Shown piece after piece: positions 43,121-51,962 of a DNA stretch of 64,000 nucleotides. The number at the start of each line of letters is the position of its first letter. Positions within the stretch are counted from its first letter, which is position 1. Source of the DNA: Croceitalea marina (lineage in GTDB: Bacteria > Bacteroidota > Bacteroidia > Flavobacteriales > Flavobacteriaceae); assembly GCF_042684265.1 (NCBI RefSeq), contig NZ_JBHULB010000012.1, positions 26,983 to 90,982 on the forward strand, read 5' to 3'. The notes under the pieces are model-generated. The model searched no databases. It had not been told where the DNA came from and saw only the letters and a program-made list of their open reading frames with translations. A program made the translations under genes and the position numbers.

Positions 43121-43855
43121 ATGCAAAAGTTGCTCTCATATCCGCTGACCATTCTTTTCTTTCTTTTCTTCGGATTAGCACTTCTCTTCTTTCACCCTAT
43201 ACAGTGGATTTGTTTTAATGTTTTTGGTTACAATGCACATAAAAAAAGTGTAAGTCTTTTGAATAGATGTTTAATGCTTTCCACCAATGTTTTAGGCACT
43301 CGATATACCTTTAAAAACAATCAAAATATACCGTTAGATAAGCCCATTATCATTGTTTCTAACCATCAAAGCATGTATGATATTCCACCTATCATATGGC
43401 ACATGCGAAAGTTTCATCCGAAGTTCGTGAGCAAAAAAGAATTGGGTAAAGGCATCCCCAGTGTTTCATATAATCTCAGGCATGGTGGTTCTGTACTTAT
43501 TGATAGAAATGATGGAAAGCAGGCCATTACCGAAATAGGAAAGCTGGGCACTTACATAGAAAAATACAATCGCTGCGCCGTTATTTTTCCTGAAGGTACG
43601 CGAAGTAGAGATGGCAACCCAAAGCCCTTTAAACCAATGGGGCTAAAAATGTTGCTTAAAAAAGCGCCATCTGCGTTAGTTGTTCCTATAACTATAAACA
43701 ACTCTTGGAAGTTGTTGCGCTATGGCAAATTTCCGATGGGCATCGGTGCGCACTTAAAATTTAAAGTGCATCCTCCCATAGAAAATAAAGGAAATATTGA
43801 TGATTTACTTTCAAAAATTGAGCAACAAGTTATAAAAGATATTAAAGTAGATTGA
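43121..43855 (+). CDS. plsC: 1-acyl-sn-glycerol-3-phosphate acyltransferase
   Basis: Transfers an acyl group to lysophosphatidate in phospholipid synthesis at the inner membrane. Acyltransferase motif I NHQSMYDIPP has the catalytic H82xxxxD87; motif III FPEGTRSRDG lies near 160; a single membrane helix lies at about 8-25. Length is 244 residues with the ATG at 43121; an upstream in-frame GTG at 43100 falls in the terminator and is unlikely. The stop overlaps the start of the HD gene (TGATG). Confidence 0.93.
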   Translation: MQKLLSYPLTILFFLFFGLALLFFHPIQWICFNVFGYNAHKKSVSLLNRCLMLSTNVLGTRYTFKNNQNIPLDKPIIIVSNHQSMYDIPPIIWHMRKFHPKFVSKKELGKGIPSVSYNLRHGGSVLIDRNDGKQAITEIGKLGTYIEKYNRCAVIFPEGTRSRDGNPKPFKPMGLKMLLKKAPSALVVPITINNSWKLLRYGKFPMGIGAHLKFKVHPPIENKGNIDDLLSKIEQQVIKDIKVD

Positions 43856-44514
43856 TGAACGACTCAGAATTGGTAGAAGAAACCATTGTATTCGTAAAAG
43901 AAACTTTAAAAGGTGCGGAAGGCGGACATGATTGGTTTCACGTTCAACGTGTATTCAACAATACCCTACTACTGGCCAAAGAAGAGAATGTAAACATTTT
44001 AGTGGTCAGTCTTGCAGCCCTTTTACATGATATTGCGGATCCAAAATTTCATAATGGCGACGAGAGTATAGGGCCACAACGGGCAAAGGATTTTTTAAAT
44101 TCTTTAAACGTAGAGGGCAAAATAAGTAAGCACGTCATCGATATTATAAAAAACATGTCTTTTAAAAATTCTTTGGATAAAAATAGAAAGTCATTTAATT
44201 CAAAAGAGTTACAAGTTGTTCAAGATGCCGATCGATTAGATGCCATTGGTGCCATTGGTATCGCACGTGCATTTAATTATGGAGGGTATAAAAATCGAGA
44301 ATTATACAACCCCGATATTGCACCAAACTTGAACATGACCAAAGAAGCGTATAAAAAATCTAAGGCGCCAACTATCAATCATTTCTATGAAAAACTCCTT
44401 TTATTGAAGGATAAAATGAATACCACTACCGGTAAAAAAATAGCTGAACAACGCCATCAAGTAATGCTTGATTATCTTGAACAATTCTATAAAGAATGGA
44501 ACGGCCAACTTTAG
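43855..44514 (+). CDS. HD-domain hydrolase
   Basis: A 219-residue cytoplasmic protein with the HD metal motif: HDWFHVQRVFNNT (first His), LLHDIADPKFH (HD) and VQDADRLDAIGAIGIARAF (distal Asp). This is the group annotated as predicted HD phosphohydrolases related to nucleotidases. Translation is coupled to plsC by a one-base overlap. The substrate is unknown. Confidence 0.9.
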   Translation: MNDSELVEETIVFVKETLKGAEGGHDWFHVQRVFNNTLLLAKEENVNILVVSLAALLHDIADPKFHNGDESIGPQRAKDFLNSLNVEGKISKHVIDIIKNMSFKNSLDKNRKSFNSKELQVVQDADRLDAIGAIGIARAFNYGGYKNRELYNPDIAPNLNMTKEAYKKSKAPTINHFYEKLLLLKDKMNTTTGKKIAEQRHQVMLDYLEQFYKEWNGQL

Positions 44515-44572
44515 TATGGCATCTCGCATAATTAAACCTCTTTTTGTATCTTCAAAAAACTCAAATTTAATT

Positions 44573-46606
44573 ATGAAAAAGTATTTTCATCTCTTTAGCC
44601 TTCTATTCATTTTCAGCTTCTACAGCAGCATTGCCCAAGACCTTGTTAGTCCTAATTTCTGGAAACTCTCTGATGAAAAGAGTATTGTTTGGGATTTGAC
44701 CAACGAAGACAGACTGCCGCACAAAGACAATATTGAAATGTCGGGCAGAAAGGTTTCTGCAATTCTTTACTATGAGATTGACGAAGAGAAAAACTTAAGT
44801 ATTACTAAAGATGTGATTTTTCCGCAGCTTAGAACTTATAACAAATCCAATGAGCCAGATTGGAAAAAGTATCGTGCTTACTTCAGAAAAAAGGTCGGTG
44901 AGGATGCGTCTCCAACCATTACCTATAACGAAAAACTCATAATTCCCTCAAAAATAGACTCCATTAAAATTTCTGGGATGCTTACTTTTTATTGTACTCC
45001 GGTCAATGGTCTGCAGGTGACCAAAACCCTATATCCGTCAATGGAAAATCGTTATTTGGTAGAAAAATGGGATATTAAAAATATCGATGCCGCAGAAAAA
45101 GAAGTGTTTTTTACCAACTATTCGCTTCAGCAAAAAGAATTGGGTTACAAGGGCATCTACCGCCATGAGGTTTACAGTGACGCGACTGACAAAAGAACAA
45201 TAGCGCCCAATGAGTCTTATAGCTTTCCGGTTTACTATGGCGCTACTTTAAAAGAAGAAAAAGCTTCAGATTTTGACTTTAATAGCGCCCTAATGCAACG
45301 AAAGCAATTTTTAAAAGAGCTTCAAAGCAACTTAGTTTTAAACACACCTGACGCGGTCATTAACACACTATTCTATTTTTCAAAAATACGAGCTTCAGAA
45401 AGTATTTTTGATTCTTCAATGGGGCTAGTACATTCACCAGGGGGCGGAAATTATTATACCGGTATCTGGGCGAATGATCAAGTAGAGTATAGTGGGCCCT
45501 TTTTTCCTTATTTAGGGTATGAAAATGCTAGTACGGCCGCATTTAATACGTATAAAAAATTCTTGGAAAACATTCCGACAGAAGATACCCATATTCCTTA
45601 TGCGTTCGAAGTTGACGGCATATTTCCAATGAAACATTTAGATCGTGGCGACGCCGCTATGATCGCTTATGGCACATCGTTATATCTGCTTTCGATCGGT
45701 GATATGGAGCAATCTAAAAAGTTATGGCCATTGATAGAGTGGTCTATCGAATATTGCCATAAAATGCGAAACGCCGCAGGTGCCGTACAATCAGAATCTG
45801 ATGAAATGGAAGGACGAATAGAAACTGGCACTGCCAACCTATCTACTTCAACATTATATTATGGCGGACTAAAATATGCCTCAAGACTTGCCAAAGAACT
45901 AAAACTGGCTAAAGCAGCCGCTTTGTATGCTACCAGGGCAAATGAAATGGAGGCTGTTATCGAAAACTATTTTGGAAGCACCATGGAAGGTCTAGAAACC
46001 TATAAATATTTTGAAGAAAATACCTTATTGCGCCATTGGATATGCCTGCCTTTAACAATGGGCATCGATAAAAGAAAAGAGGGTACACTTGCAGCACTTT
46101 TTGAAAAGCTCTGGACGAAAAACGGCATCTTGGTAGAACTGAATCCTGAAGTGCCGGTCGAAGATGCTATTTTTTGGGATAGGGCAACCCTCTATGCCCT
46201 TAGAGGCGCTATGCGAGTTGGTGAAGTTGACCTTGCTTATAATAAACTAAAAAGTTACTCTCAAAAAAGGCTTTTGGGCGATCATGTACCTTATGCCATT
46301 GAAGCTTATCCAGAAAATAATATGAAGCACTTATCAGCTGAAAGTGCCCTTTACTGTAGAATTATTACCGAAGGTTTGTTGGGTATAGAACCCATGGGTT
46401 TTAATAAAACACAACTATCACCAAGTTTACCAGATGGTTGGGACTTTTTATCTCTTAAAAACGTATTTATAGCCGGAGCACCCATGGATATTTCTATTAA
46501 TCGAAGAAAAGGAAAGTTACTTGTTAGGGTCGAAAATAAAGGCCAAGTGCTCTTAAATAAAACTATTAAAATTGGCGCATCTACCCTTGTAAACCACGGC
46601 TTATGA
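44573..46606 (+). CDS. Secreted six-hairpin glycosidase-like protein
   Basis: A 677-residue protein with a signal peptide ending SSIAQ. An N-terminal beta-rich part (about 25-250) precedes an (alpha/alpha)6 barrel-like region: GGGNYYTGIWANDQVEYSGPFFPYLGYENA, DGIFPMKHLDRGDAAMIAYG, IETGTANLSTSTLYYGGLKYA and ILVELNPEVPVEDAIFWDRATLYA. Repeated acidic residues in such regions act as catalytic acid and base in related families. The start at 44573 is chosen for the signal peptide; an upstream in-frame ATG would extend into the HD gene. The specific GH family and substrate cannot be named. Confidence 0.75.
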   Translation: MKKYFHLFSLLFIFSFYSSIAQDLVSPNFWKLSDEKSIVWDLTNEDRLPHKDNIEMSGRKVSAILYYEIDEEKNLSITKDVIFPQLRTYNKSNEPDWKKYRAYFRKKVGEDASPTITYNEKLIIPSKIDSIKISGMLTFYCTPVNGLQVTKTLYPSMENRYLVEKWDIKNIDAAEKEVFFTNYSLQQKELGYKGIYRHEVYSDATDKRTIAPNESYSFPVYYGATLKEEKASDFDFNSALMQRKQFLKELQSNLVLNTPDAVINTLFYFSKIRASESIFDSSMGLVHSPGGGNYYTGIWANDQVEYSGPFFPYLGYENASTAAFNTYKKFLENIPTEDTHIPYAFEVDGIFPMKHLDRGDAAMIAYGTSLYLLSIGDMEQSKKLWPLIEWSIEYCHKMRNAAGAVQSESDEMEGRIETGTANLSTSTLYYGGLKYASRLAKELKLAKAAALYATRANEMEAVIENYFGSTMEGLETYKYFEENTLLRHWICLPLTMGIDKRKEGTLAALFEKLWTKNGILVELNPEVPVEDAIFWDRATLYALRGAMRVGEVDLAYNKLKSYSQKRLLGDHVPYAIEAYPENNMKHLSAESALYCRIITEGLLGIEPMGFNKTQLSPSLPDGWDFLSLKNVFIAGAPMDISINRRKGKLLVRVENKGQVLLNKTIKIGASTLVNHGL

Positions 46607-46617
46607 GTAAGCTATTC

Positions 46618-47865
46618 CTATACCTTCCTTATTTTTTTTCTTAAGTGCTTTTTGACCAGTTCGTTTTTGCTTAAGCGGATAGCTTTCTGCAAATGCTCTT
46701 GGTGGGCTTTATCATTCTCTAATTGAAAAAACAAATCCGCTTTTATCGCATAAAAAAGACTATTTGAACCAAAATTCGTTTTCTCTTCTAAGACTTCAAG
46801 CACCGTTAAGGCCTTTTTAGCTCCATATACTTTTGCATAAGGTACAATTCTATTCAAGGCTGCAATTGGGGAAAACTGTTGTTTTAATTGTAGGTCATAT
46901 AAATAAAGAATGCTTTTCCAATCCGTTTTTTCAAAGGTCTTGGCCGAACAATGGTAATAAGAGACTGCAGCCTCTAAGTGATAATTAGAAGGCAATCTGT
47001 CTAAAGTACCCGAATTCTCTAAGTGATATTCGGCAATTTTAATCAGCTCTTTAGAGTATTTAGAACGGTCATGAAACTCTAGGGAAACCAAATCACCATT
47101 TTCATCTAAGCGTGAATCAAAACGAGCGGCGTGAAAACACATCAAGGCAATAAGGGCCTCTAGATTCGGATGTCTGCAATATTTATTTTCTCTTAAAAGA
47201 AGGGCCAGTCTTAAAGACTCATAACAAATATCTTGTTTTACCATTTGAGACCCAGTGGTTGTCGCATAGCCTTCACTAAATAATAAGTAAATTACACGTA
47301 AGACAACAAAAAGTCTTGACTGTAAGCCCATTTGAATTGGTATCTGCAAAAACTGCACTTTATTCTTGAATTTTTTTTTGGCTCTGGTAAAAGATTTGGC
47401 AACGGTTTCTTCCTTTTTAAGCAGTGCCTCTGCAAGCTCTTTATTGCTAAAACCACCTATTAGTTTTAAACTTAAAATAAGTTGATGTTCTTCTGATAAT
47501 GCTGGGTGGCAACAGGCGAATATCATTTTAAGTTGACTATCGGTCAACTCATCTTTTGTTGCCAACTCTACTCGCGAACCTGCGGCTTCTGCTGTTTTTG
47601 AGTCTTCTAGATAGCTCATTTTCTTATCTCTTCGCAGGCCATCGATTAGAGCATTATTAGCTACTCTAAATAGCCATGCCGTAGGTTTGTCAGGAATATC
47701 TTTAAAGGCCCACAAGCGCATGGCCTTTATAAATGCGTCTTGTATGGCATCTTCAATTTTTTCTAAATAAGCAACGCCATACTTACTGGTCAATAGAGCT
47801 ATAACCTTACCATATTCGTTTCTAAAAAGGTGTTCTACGGTATCAGTTGCTTTTTTGTTTTGCAT
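46618..47865 (-). CDS. ECF-type RNA polymerase sigma factor with C-terminal extension (ECF42-like)
   Basis: A 415-residue sigma factor. Region 2 has IEDAIQDAFIKAMRLWAFKDIPDKPTAWLFRVANNALIDGLRR (about 22-65). Region 4 has LILSLKLIGGFSNKELAEALLKKEETVAKSFTRAKKKF (about 128-165). A helical extension of about 230 residues follows with DUF6596/TPR-like helices (GLQSRLFVVLRVIYLLFSEGY; YCRHPNLEALIALMCFHAAR). The DGPF/YciI gene immediately upstream is the known genetic partner of this group. A terminator lies between the two. The promoters it recognises are not visible. Confidence 0.92.
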   Translation of the reverse strand: MQNKKATDTVEHLFRNEYGKVIALLTSKYGVAYLEKIEDAIQDAFIKAMRLWAFKDIPDKPTAWLFRVANNALIDGLRRDKKMSYLEDSKTAEAAGSRVELATKDELTDSQLKMIFACCHPALSEEHQLILSLKLIGGFSNKELAEALLKKEETVAKSFTRAKKKFKNKVQFLQIPIQMGLQSRLFVVLRVIYLLFSEGYATTTGSQMVKQDICYESLRLALLLRENKYCRHPNLEALIALMCFHAARFDSRLDENGDLVSLEFHDRSKYSKELIKIAEYHLENSGTLDRLPSNYHLEAAVSYYHCSAKTFEKTDWKSILYLYDLQLKQQFSPIAALNRIVPYAKVYGAKKALTVLEVLEEKTNFGSNSLFYAIKADLFFQLENDKAHQEHLQKAIRLSKNELVKKHLRKKIRKV

Positions 47866-47872
47866 AGGATAT

Positions 47873-47896
47873 AAAAAAGCCTGATGAACATCAGGC
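47873..47896 (-). terminator. Terminator between the YciI-like gene and the sigma factor gene
   Basis: GCCTGATG and CATCAGGC pair almost end to end (7-bp stem with a 4-base loop), followed on the minus strand by TTTTTTAT. The sigma factor ATG is only about 8 bases after the U-run. The sigma gene therefore depends on read-through or a promoter inside the hairpin. Confidence 0.75.
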
Positions 47897-47913
47897 CTTT
47901 ATCTATTTTGATT

Positions 47914-48267
47914 TTAGTGTTGGTCCATTGAAAGTATTTCACGCACCTCAACATTACTGCCCTCATAATCGAAAATGGGGCATCCTTTAGAAATTTCTAC
48001 CGCTTCATCCATATCCTTTGCGGAAACTATTAAATACCCTCCAACAAGCTCAGCCCCTTCTGCAAATGGTCCGTTAGTCACCAATTCTCCCCTATTGTGA
48101 ACTACTTTTCCATCCTCGGCCAAGGGGAGTCCGTCTAATAATTGGCCTTTTTCTTGCAACTTTCCCATCCATGCCCCCCATACTTGCATATGTGCTTGTT
48201 TTTCTTCTTGTGACAATTTCCCATAAGCATCATCGCCACCTCTAAATAAATACAAAAAATTACTCAT
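47914..48267 (-). CDS. YciI-like (DGPF) protein partnered with the sigma factor
   Basis: A 117-residue ferredoxin-like fold protein. The DGPF-type signature is NGPFAEGAELVGGYLIVSAKDMDEAVEISKGCP. The start begins MSNFLYLFRGGDDAYGKLS. The ATG at 48267 is preferred; a GTG seven codons upstream adds a lysine-rich stretch not seen in the family. Such proteins are linked genetically to ECF42 sigma factors, but their biochemical role is not known. A terminator 18 bases after the stop separates it from the sigma gene. Confidence 0.88.
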   Translation of the reverse strand: MSNFLYLFRGGDDAYGKLSQEEKQAHMQVWGAWMGKLQEKGQLLDGLPLAEDGKVVHNRGELVTNGPFAEGAELVGGYLIVSAKDMDEAVEISKGCPIFDYEGSNVEVREILSMDQH

Positions 48268-48282
48268 CGTTTTACATTTTGT

Positions 48283-48335
48283 GTCCACTTCAAGCGGACT
48301 GATTTTACGTTGTTTTCATTAGCATGACGAAAACA
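48283..48335 (-). promoter_or_regulatory. Two inverted repeats upstream of the YciI/sigma operon
   Basis: A 17-base dyad GTCCGCTTGAAGTGGAC (48299-48283, minus strand; one G-T pair in RNA) starts 16 bases upstream of the YciI ATG. A second dyad, TGTTTTC and GAAAACA, lies at 48311-48335. They may be operators or RNA hairpins in the leader. No exact -7 box was seen between them. Confidence 0.35.
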
Positions 48336-48369
48336 CATCTAGACATTGGACAACCATTTATAAATTTAT

Positions 48370-49443
48370 TTAAAATAATTTCATTTGCCCATCTTTAAAC
48401 TGTTCGTGCAAATCGGTTCTTAACTTCGGGAATTCCTTATCTGAAAAATACTTTTGCCTAGCCAGTTTGGCCATATCATGAATTTGTGAAGCTATTTTGC
48501 CTTCCCCTCTATTTCTTAACCCAAACCGACTATCATTTAAAGACCCTCCGTGACAATCTTGAATTGAATGCAATACCTTTTTGGCACGGTCTGGCATAGC
48601 TTTTTCTATCCAATCCGTAAAGATCTGTCCAATCGCACCATTTAAACGGACTACGGTAAACCCAAAAGATAAAGCGCCATGGTCAGCAACAGTTTGTGCC
48701 AACTTTAAAAGCTCGTGACTATTGATACCCGGTATCATTGGGGCTAGCATTGCATTTACAGGAATACCATTCTCAGCTAAAACCTTAACTGTTTTTAAGC
48801 GTTTGGCTATTGTTGTGGTACGAGGTTCTAAAAGACGTCTAGTTTCCTCGGATAAGGAAGTAATGGAAACATTGACACCTACCAAACCATTTTTGGAAAG
48901 CGCTTTCAAAATATCCAAATCCCTTAATATCAAAGCATTTTTAGTAATAATCCCAACAGGATGGCGGTACTTTAAAAAAACCGCTAAGCACTTTCTTGTA
49001 ATCTCAAATTGCCGTTCCGCAGGTTGATAACAATCTGTATTACCTGAAAGCACAATGGTAGCGGCCTTCCATTTTTTGCTTTTCAACTTTTCTTCCAAAA
49101 GTTCAGGAGCCGCCTTTTTAATAAGAATCTTACGTTCAAAATCGAGCCCGGCGCTATAACCCCAATACTCATGTGCATTGCGTGCATAACAATAAATACA
49201 ACCGTGTTCACAACCCTGATAGGGATTCATCGAAAACTGCATGCCAACATCGGGGCTGGTAACCTTATTGACAATAGTTTTGGGAAAAATCGGAATATAT
49301 TGGGTGCGATTAGTATCAGCTTCTTCACCTTCAAGTCTACAAAACTCCAAGAAATCGTCTCGCTGCTCATAAATATGATTGAGAAACTTGTTGGGCGTGT
49401 TTTGTTGCGCACCCCTACCCTTAAGATATGGCGATTGTTTCAA
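48370..49443 (-). CDS. Radical SAM protein of the PA0069/Rv2578c family
   Basis: A 357-residue protein with the [4Fe-4S] motif C78EHGC82IYC85YARNAHEY, followed by VLSGNTDCYQPAERQFEITR, GIITKNALILRDLD and the proline-rich RLLEPRTTTIAKRLKTV. This resembles the spore-photoproduct-lyase-like group known as the PA0069 family. SAM is cleaved to a deoxyadenosyl radical; the substrate is unknown. A linear, single-gene unit on the minus strand. Confidence 0.9.
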   Translation of the reverse strand: MKQSPYLKGRGAQQNTPNKFLNHIYEQRDDFLEFCRLEGEEADTNRTQYIPIFPKTIVNKVTSPDVGMQFSMNPYQGCEHGCIYCYARNAHEYWGYSAGLDFERKILIKKAAPELLEEKLKSKKWKAATIVLSGNTDCYQPAERQFEITRKCLAVFLKYRHPVGIITKNALILRDLDILKALSKNGLVGVNVSITSLSEETRRLLEPRTTTIAKRLKTVKVLAENGIPVNAMLAPMIPGINSHELLKLAQTVADHGALSFGFTVVRLNGAIGQIFTDWIEKAMPDRAKKVLHSIQDCHGGSLNDSRFGLRNRGEGKIASQIHDMAKLARQKYFSDKEFPKLRTDLHEQFKDGQMKLF

Positions 49444-49498
49444 TTTAGGATTTATTCCAAATTTATGGAATTATTCCTATTTTAGATGTTAAATAATC

Positions 49499-51049
49499 TT
49501 ATTTAAAAACAACTTCGACCAACTGTTTTTTGTTACCTCTTTTGGCATAGAACAGAAGTTGGTCTTTAGCAGAATCGATTAGTGGTTTAGACACCATTAA
49601 AGGCAGTCTGGCCTCTTCATCGCCGATGACCTTTTCATAATCAAGTTTCCCTGATTCATCCAAAGAAATTAAAAATACATTTCTATTTCTGCTCAAGCCC
49701 TGTTTAAAGATTAAACGTTCTCCGTTAATAAGTTGCGGATTTTCGGCAGCGGTACAAATAAAGAAATAGGTCTTGCCATCTTTACTATACGAACTGTACG
49801 AGGCATAGGCCCCGTCGCCTTGCGTAACTTCGGCCTTATTAATATTTCTTGTCCATATCAAATCGCCGTCCATATCCAATTTGGCACTTACGATATCATT
49901 GTGGTGAAAACGCTCTACTTTCATACGTTGTCCGGCCCCGGTGACCTGTAGACTGCTGGTTACAAAATATTCTTCTGCATTAAAAAGAATGTCATTTTCA
50001 TCGGTAACATTCACGCTTTTAAATATGAGGTTTTTGATTACTTTATCTTCTTCTCTACCAAATTTATCTTCCATAAATTGTTCGGAAAAGGGATGGTATT
50101 TTTTAGATGTAATGGCAAGGGAGCTCGGGTTTATATCAAAATATGATACCCCATTATAACGATTATCTTTTCTATCGGCATAAAACCCTACACATAGCAA
50201 CCTATTGTCATCAATGATTGGATATAAACCCTCAGAATACTTACCGGGGTCATCAAAAGACTGTGTTTTCGCAACACCCCCTGAAATTTTTATGAGTTCA
50301 TATTGAAACTTACGCTCGTCGACCTGAAAACGCTTCTTTTTAAAATAAGCTTTTCCAACAATAAAGGTTTCTTCTAAATTATTAGACAATGCAATCTGCT
50401 CAAAGGCATAGTTCTTCTCTTCTACTTCTGCTGAAAAATCTTGCTCCCATTTTTTAGTCAAATTGGTATCGAACAAATGAATGGTATGTTGATTCTTTTT
50501 GCCTTTAATATGATGTGTGCTTATAATAAAGCCCGTCTTCTCAGGATTAAAAAGCAGGGTAGTAGAAAATCCGTTTTTAAAGTTTCGGTTGTAATAATTT
50601 CTGCCAAATGCCCCTTCAACTGCAGGCGTCTTAAACTCTAAAAGATTTGTTGTCTTAAAATTATAGTTCACCAAATTCGAAGTGTGAGCAGTGTATCTGT
50701 ACATACCGCGTTCAAAATCATAGGTCAAAAAGATAAGATTCAGTTGGCCATTTTTTGTGAAACCGTCTACGAACTGCATTCCTTTCAACTTGTAATTGTA
50801 TTCAGAAACCAATTCTAGATCCTTATCGTAATGTTCAATAAAATAGCCTTTCGGCTTTAAGATAAGACCTTGAAAATAGGCCCTGACCAAAATATAGCCT
50901 CCATCACCATCATCGTCAATGGTTACCAGGTTTGAATACCGATACCTATCATTGTACTTCTCACTAAAATCATAAGAAACAGGCATTTTCTGCGCAAAAG
51001 ATTGCAGTCCTATTGCCAATACACATACTAGAAGTAGTCTTGTAATCAT
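49499..51049 (-). CDS. Secreted hypothetical protein, beta-rich
   Basis: A 516-residue protein with a signal peptide (ITRLLLVCVLAIGLQSFAQ). The mature part is a series of beta strands with repeated phrases such as YDKDLELVSEYNYKL, HLFDTNLTKKWEQDF, AKLDMDGDLIWTRNIN and ISLDESGKLDYEKVIGDEE, resembling beta-propeller repeats where a calculated value is compared with a displayed one. No catalytic motif recognised. Probably exported to the periplasm or cell surface. Lies 25 bases downstream of the enoyl-CoA hydratase gene. Confidence 0.78.
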   Translation of the reverse strand: MITRLLLVCVLAIGLQSFAQKMPVSYDFSEKYNDRYRYSNLVTIDDDGDGGYILVRAYFQGLILKPKGYFIEHYDKDLELVSEYNYKLKGMQFVDGFTKNGQLNLIFLTYDFERGMYRYTAHTSNLVNYNFKTTNLLEFKTPAVEGAFGRNYYNRNFKNGFSTTLLFNPEKTGFIISTHHIKGKKNQHTIHLFDTNLTKKWEQDFSAEVEEKNYAFEQIALSNNLEETFIVGKAYFKKKRFQVDERKFQYELIKISGGVAKTQSFDDPGKYSEGLYPIIDDNRLLCVGFYADRKDNRYNGVSYFDINPSSLAITSKKYHPFSEQFMEDKFGREEDKVIKNLIFKSVNVTDENDILFNAEEYFVTSSLQVTGAGQRMKVERFHHNDIVSAKLDMDGDLIWTRNINKAEVTQGDGAYASYSSYSKDGKTYFFICTAAENPQLINGERLIFKQGLSRNRNVFLISLDESGKLDYEKVIGDEEARLPLMVSKPLIDSAKDQLLFYAKRGNKKQLVEVVFK

Positions 51050-51074
51050 AAAAGTAGCTTTGGTTATACCAAGG

Positions 51075-51857
51075 CTATGAACCAGGAAAATTGGCTTTTC
51101 GCTTTTCTAAAAAGGCCGTAGTGCCTTCTTTAAAATCTTTGGTGCCGAAACACCCTCCAAAAGCATCAATCTCAACGGCATAGCCATTCTTATCATAGCT
51201 ATAACCTGCATTTACCGCTTTTATTGCCTGTTTTATGGCAACTGAAGAGTTATTCGATATCTTGCTCGCTAGCTTTTGACAAAGGGGCAATAACTCTTCT
51301 TGGGCGACCACATAATTAACCAGGCCGCAATCTAGTGCTTTTTGGGCGTCAAGCATGCCTGCGGTCATGATAAGTTCCATCGCTTTTCCTTTGCCTACTA
51401 ATTGTGGCAAACGTTGCGTACCGCCATAGCCAGGTATCACCCCTAAAGAAACTTCTGGCAAACCCATTTTTGCATTGTCAGTGGCCACTCTAAAATGGCA
51501 GGCCATGGCCAATTCCAGACCTCCTCCAAGAGCAAACCCATTAACGGCGGCGATAACCGGAGTACTTAAGTTCTCAATGAGGTCAAATAGAATTTCCTGT
51601 CCTTTAGCCGCCAATTTTCCGCCTTCCTTCACCGAAAAATGGGCGAATTCTGAAATATCCGCTCCGGCGACAAAGGCTTTTTCGCCACTACCAGTAATGA
51701 TAATCGTCTTTATTTCAGCATCCGCATTTAGCTCTTTAAATGCTTCATGAAGCTCATATATGGTGTCTTTATTAAGCGCATTCAACTTCTTAGGCCGGTC
51801 TATGGTGATAACGGCAATCTTATTTTCTTCTTCTATATAGATGTTTTCGTAATTCAT
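51075..51857 (-). CDS. Enoyl-CoA hydratase/isomerase family protein
   Basis: A 260-residue cytoplasmic enzyme of the crotonase fold, hydrating trans-2-enoyl-CoA in fatty acid oxidation. Motifs: ITIDRPKKLNALNKDTIYEL, AFVAGADISEFAHFSV, NGFALGGGLELAMACHFRVAT with the first catalytic Glu, and MGLPEVSLGVIPGYGGTQRLP with the second Glu. Both glutamates are present, so true hydratase activity is likely, though isomerase or 3-hydroxybutyryl-CoA roles exist in this family. Minus-strand neighbour of the secreted hypothetical gene. Confidence 0.92.
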   Translation of the reverse strand: MNYENIYIEEENKIAVITIDRPKKLNALNKDTIYELHEAFKELNADAEIKTIIITGSGEKAFVAGADISEFAHFSVKEGGKLAAKGQEILFDLIENLSTPVIAAVNGFALGGGLELAMACHFRVATDNAKMGLPEVSLGVIPGYGGTQRLPQLVGKGKAMELIMTAGMLDAQKALDCGLVNYVVAQEELLPLCQKLASKISNNSSVAIKQAIKAVNAGYSYDKNGYAVEIDAFGGCFGTKDFKEGTTAFLEKRKANFPGS

Positions 51858-51962
51858 TAATTGGATGTTAGCTGTTGATATTAGATAAAATTAACCATTC
51901 AAGTTTCAAATGACAAAACCATTGTAGAAGTTGTCTATAAAACCATTTTTGAAAACTGATCG

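Noticed and set aside
46618..47865. Housekeeping sigma-70
   Set aside because: Only regions 2 and 4 are present with an ECF-type layout and a DGPF partner; no region 1 or 3.
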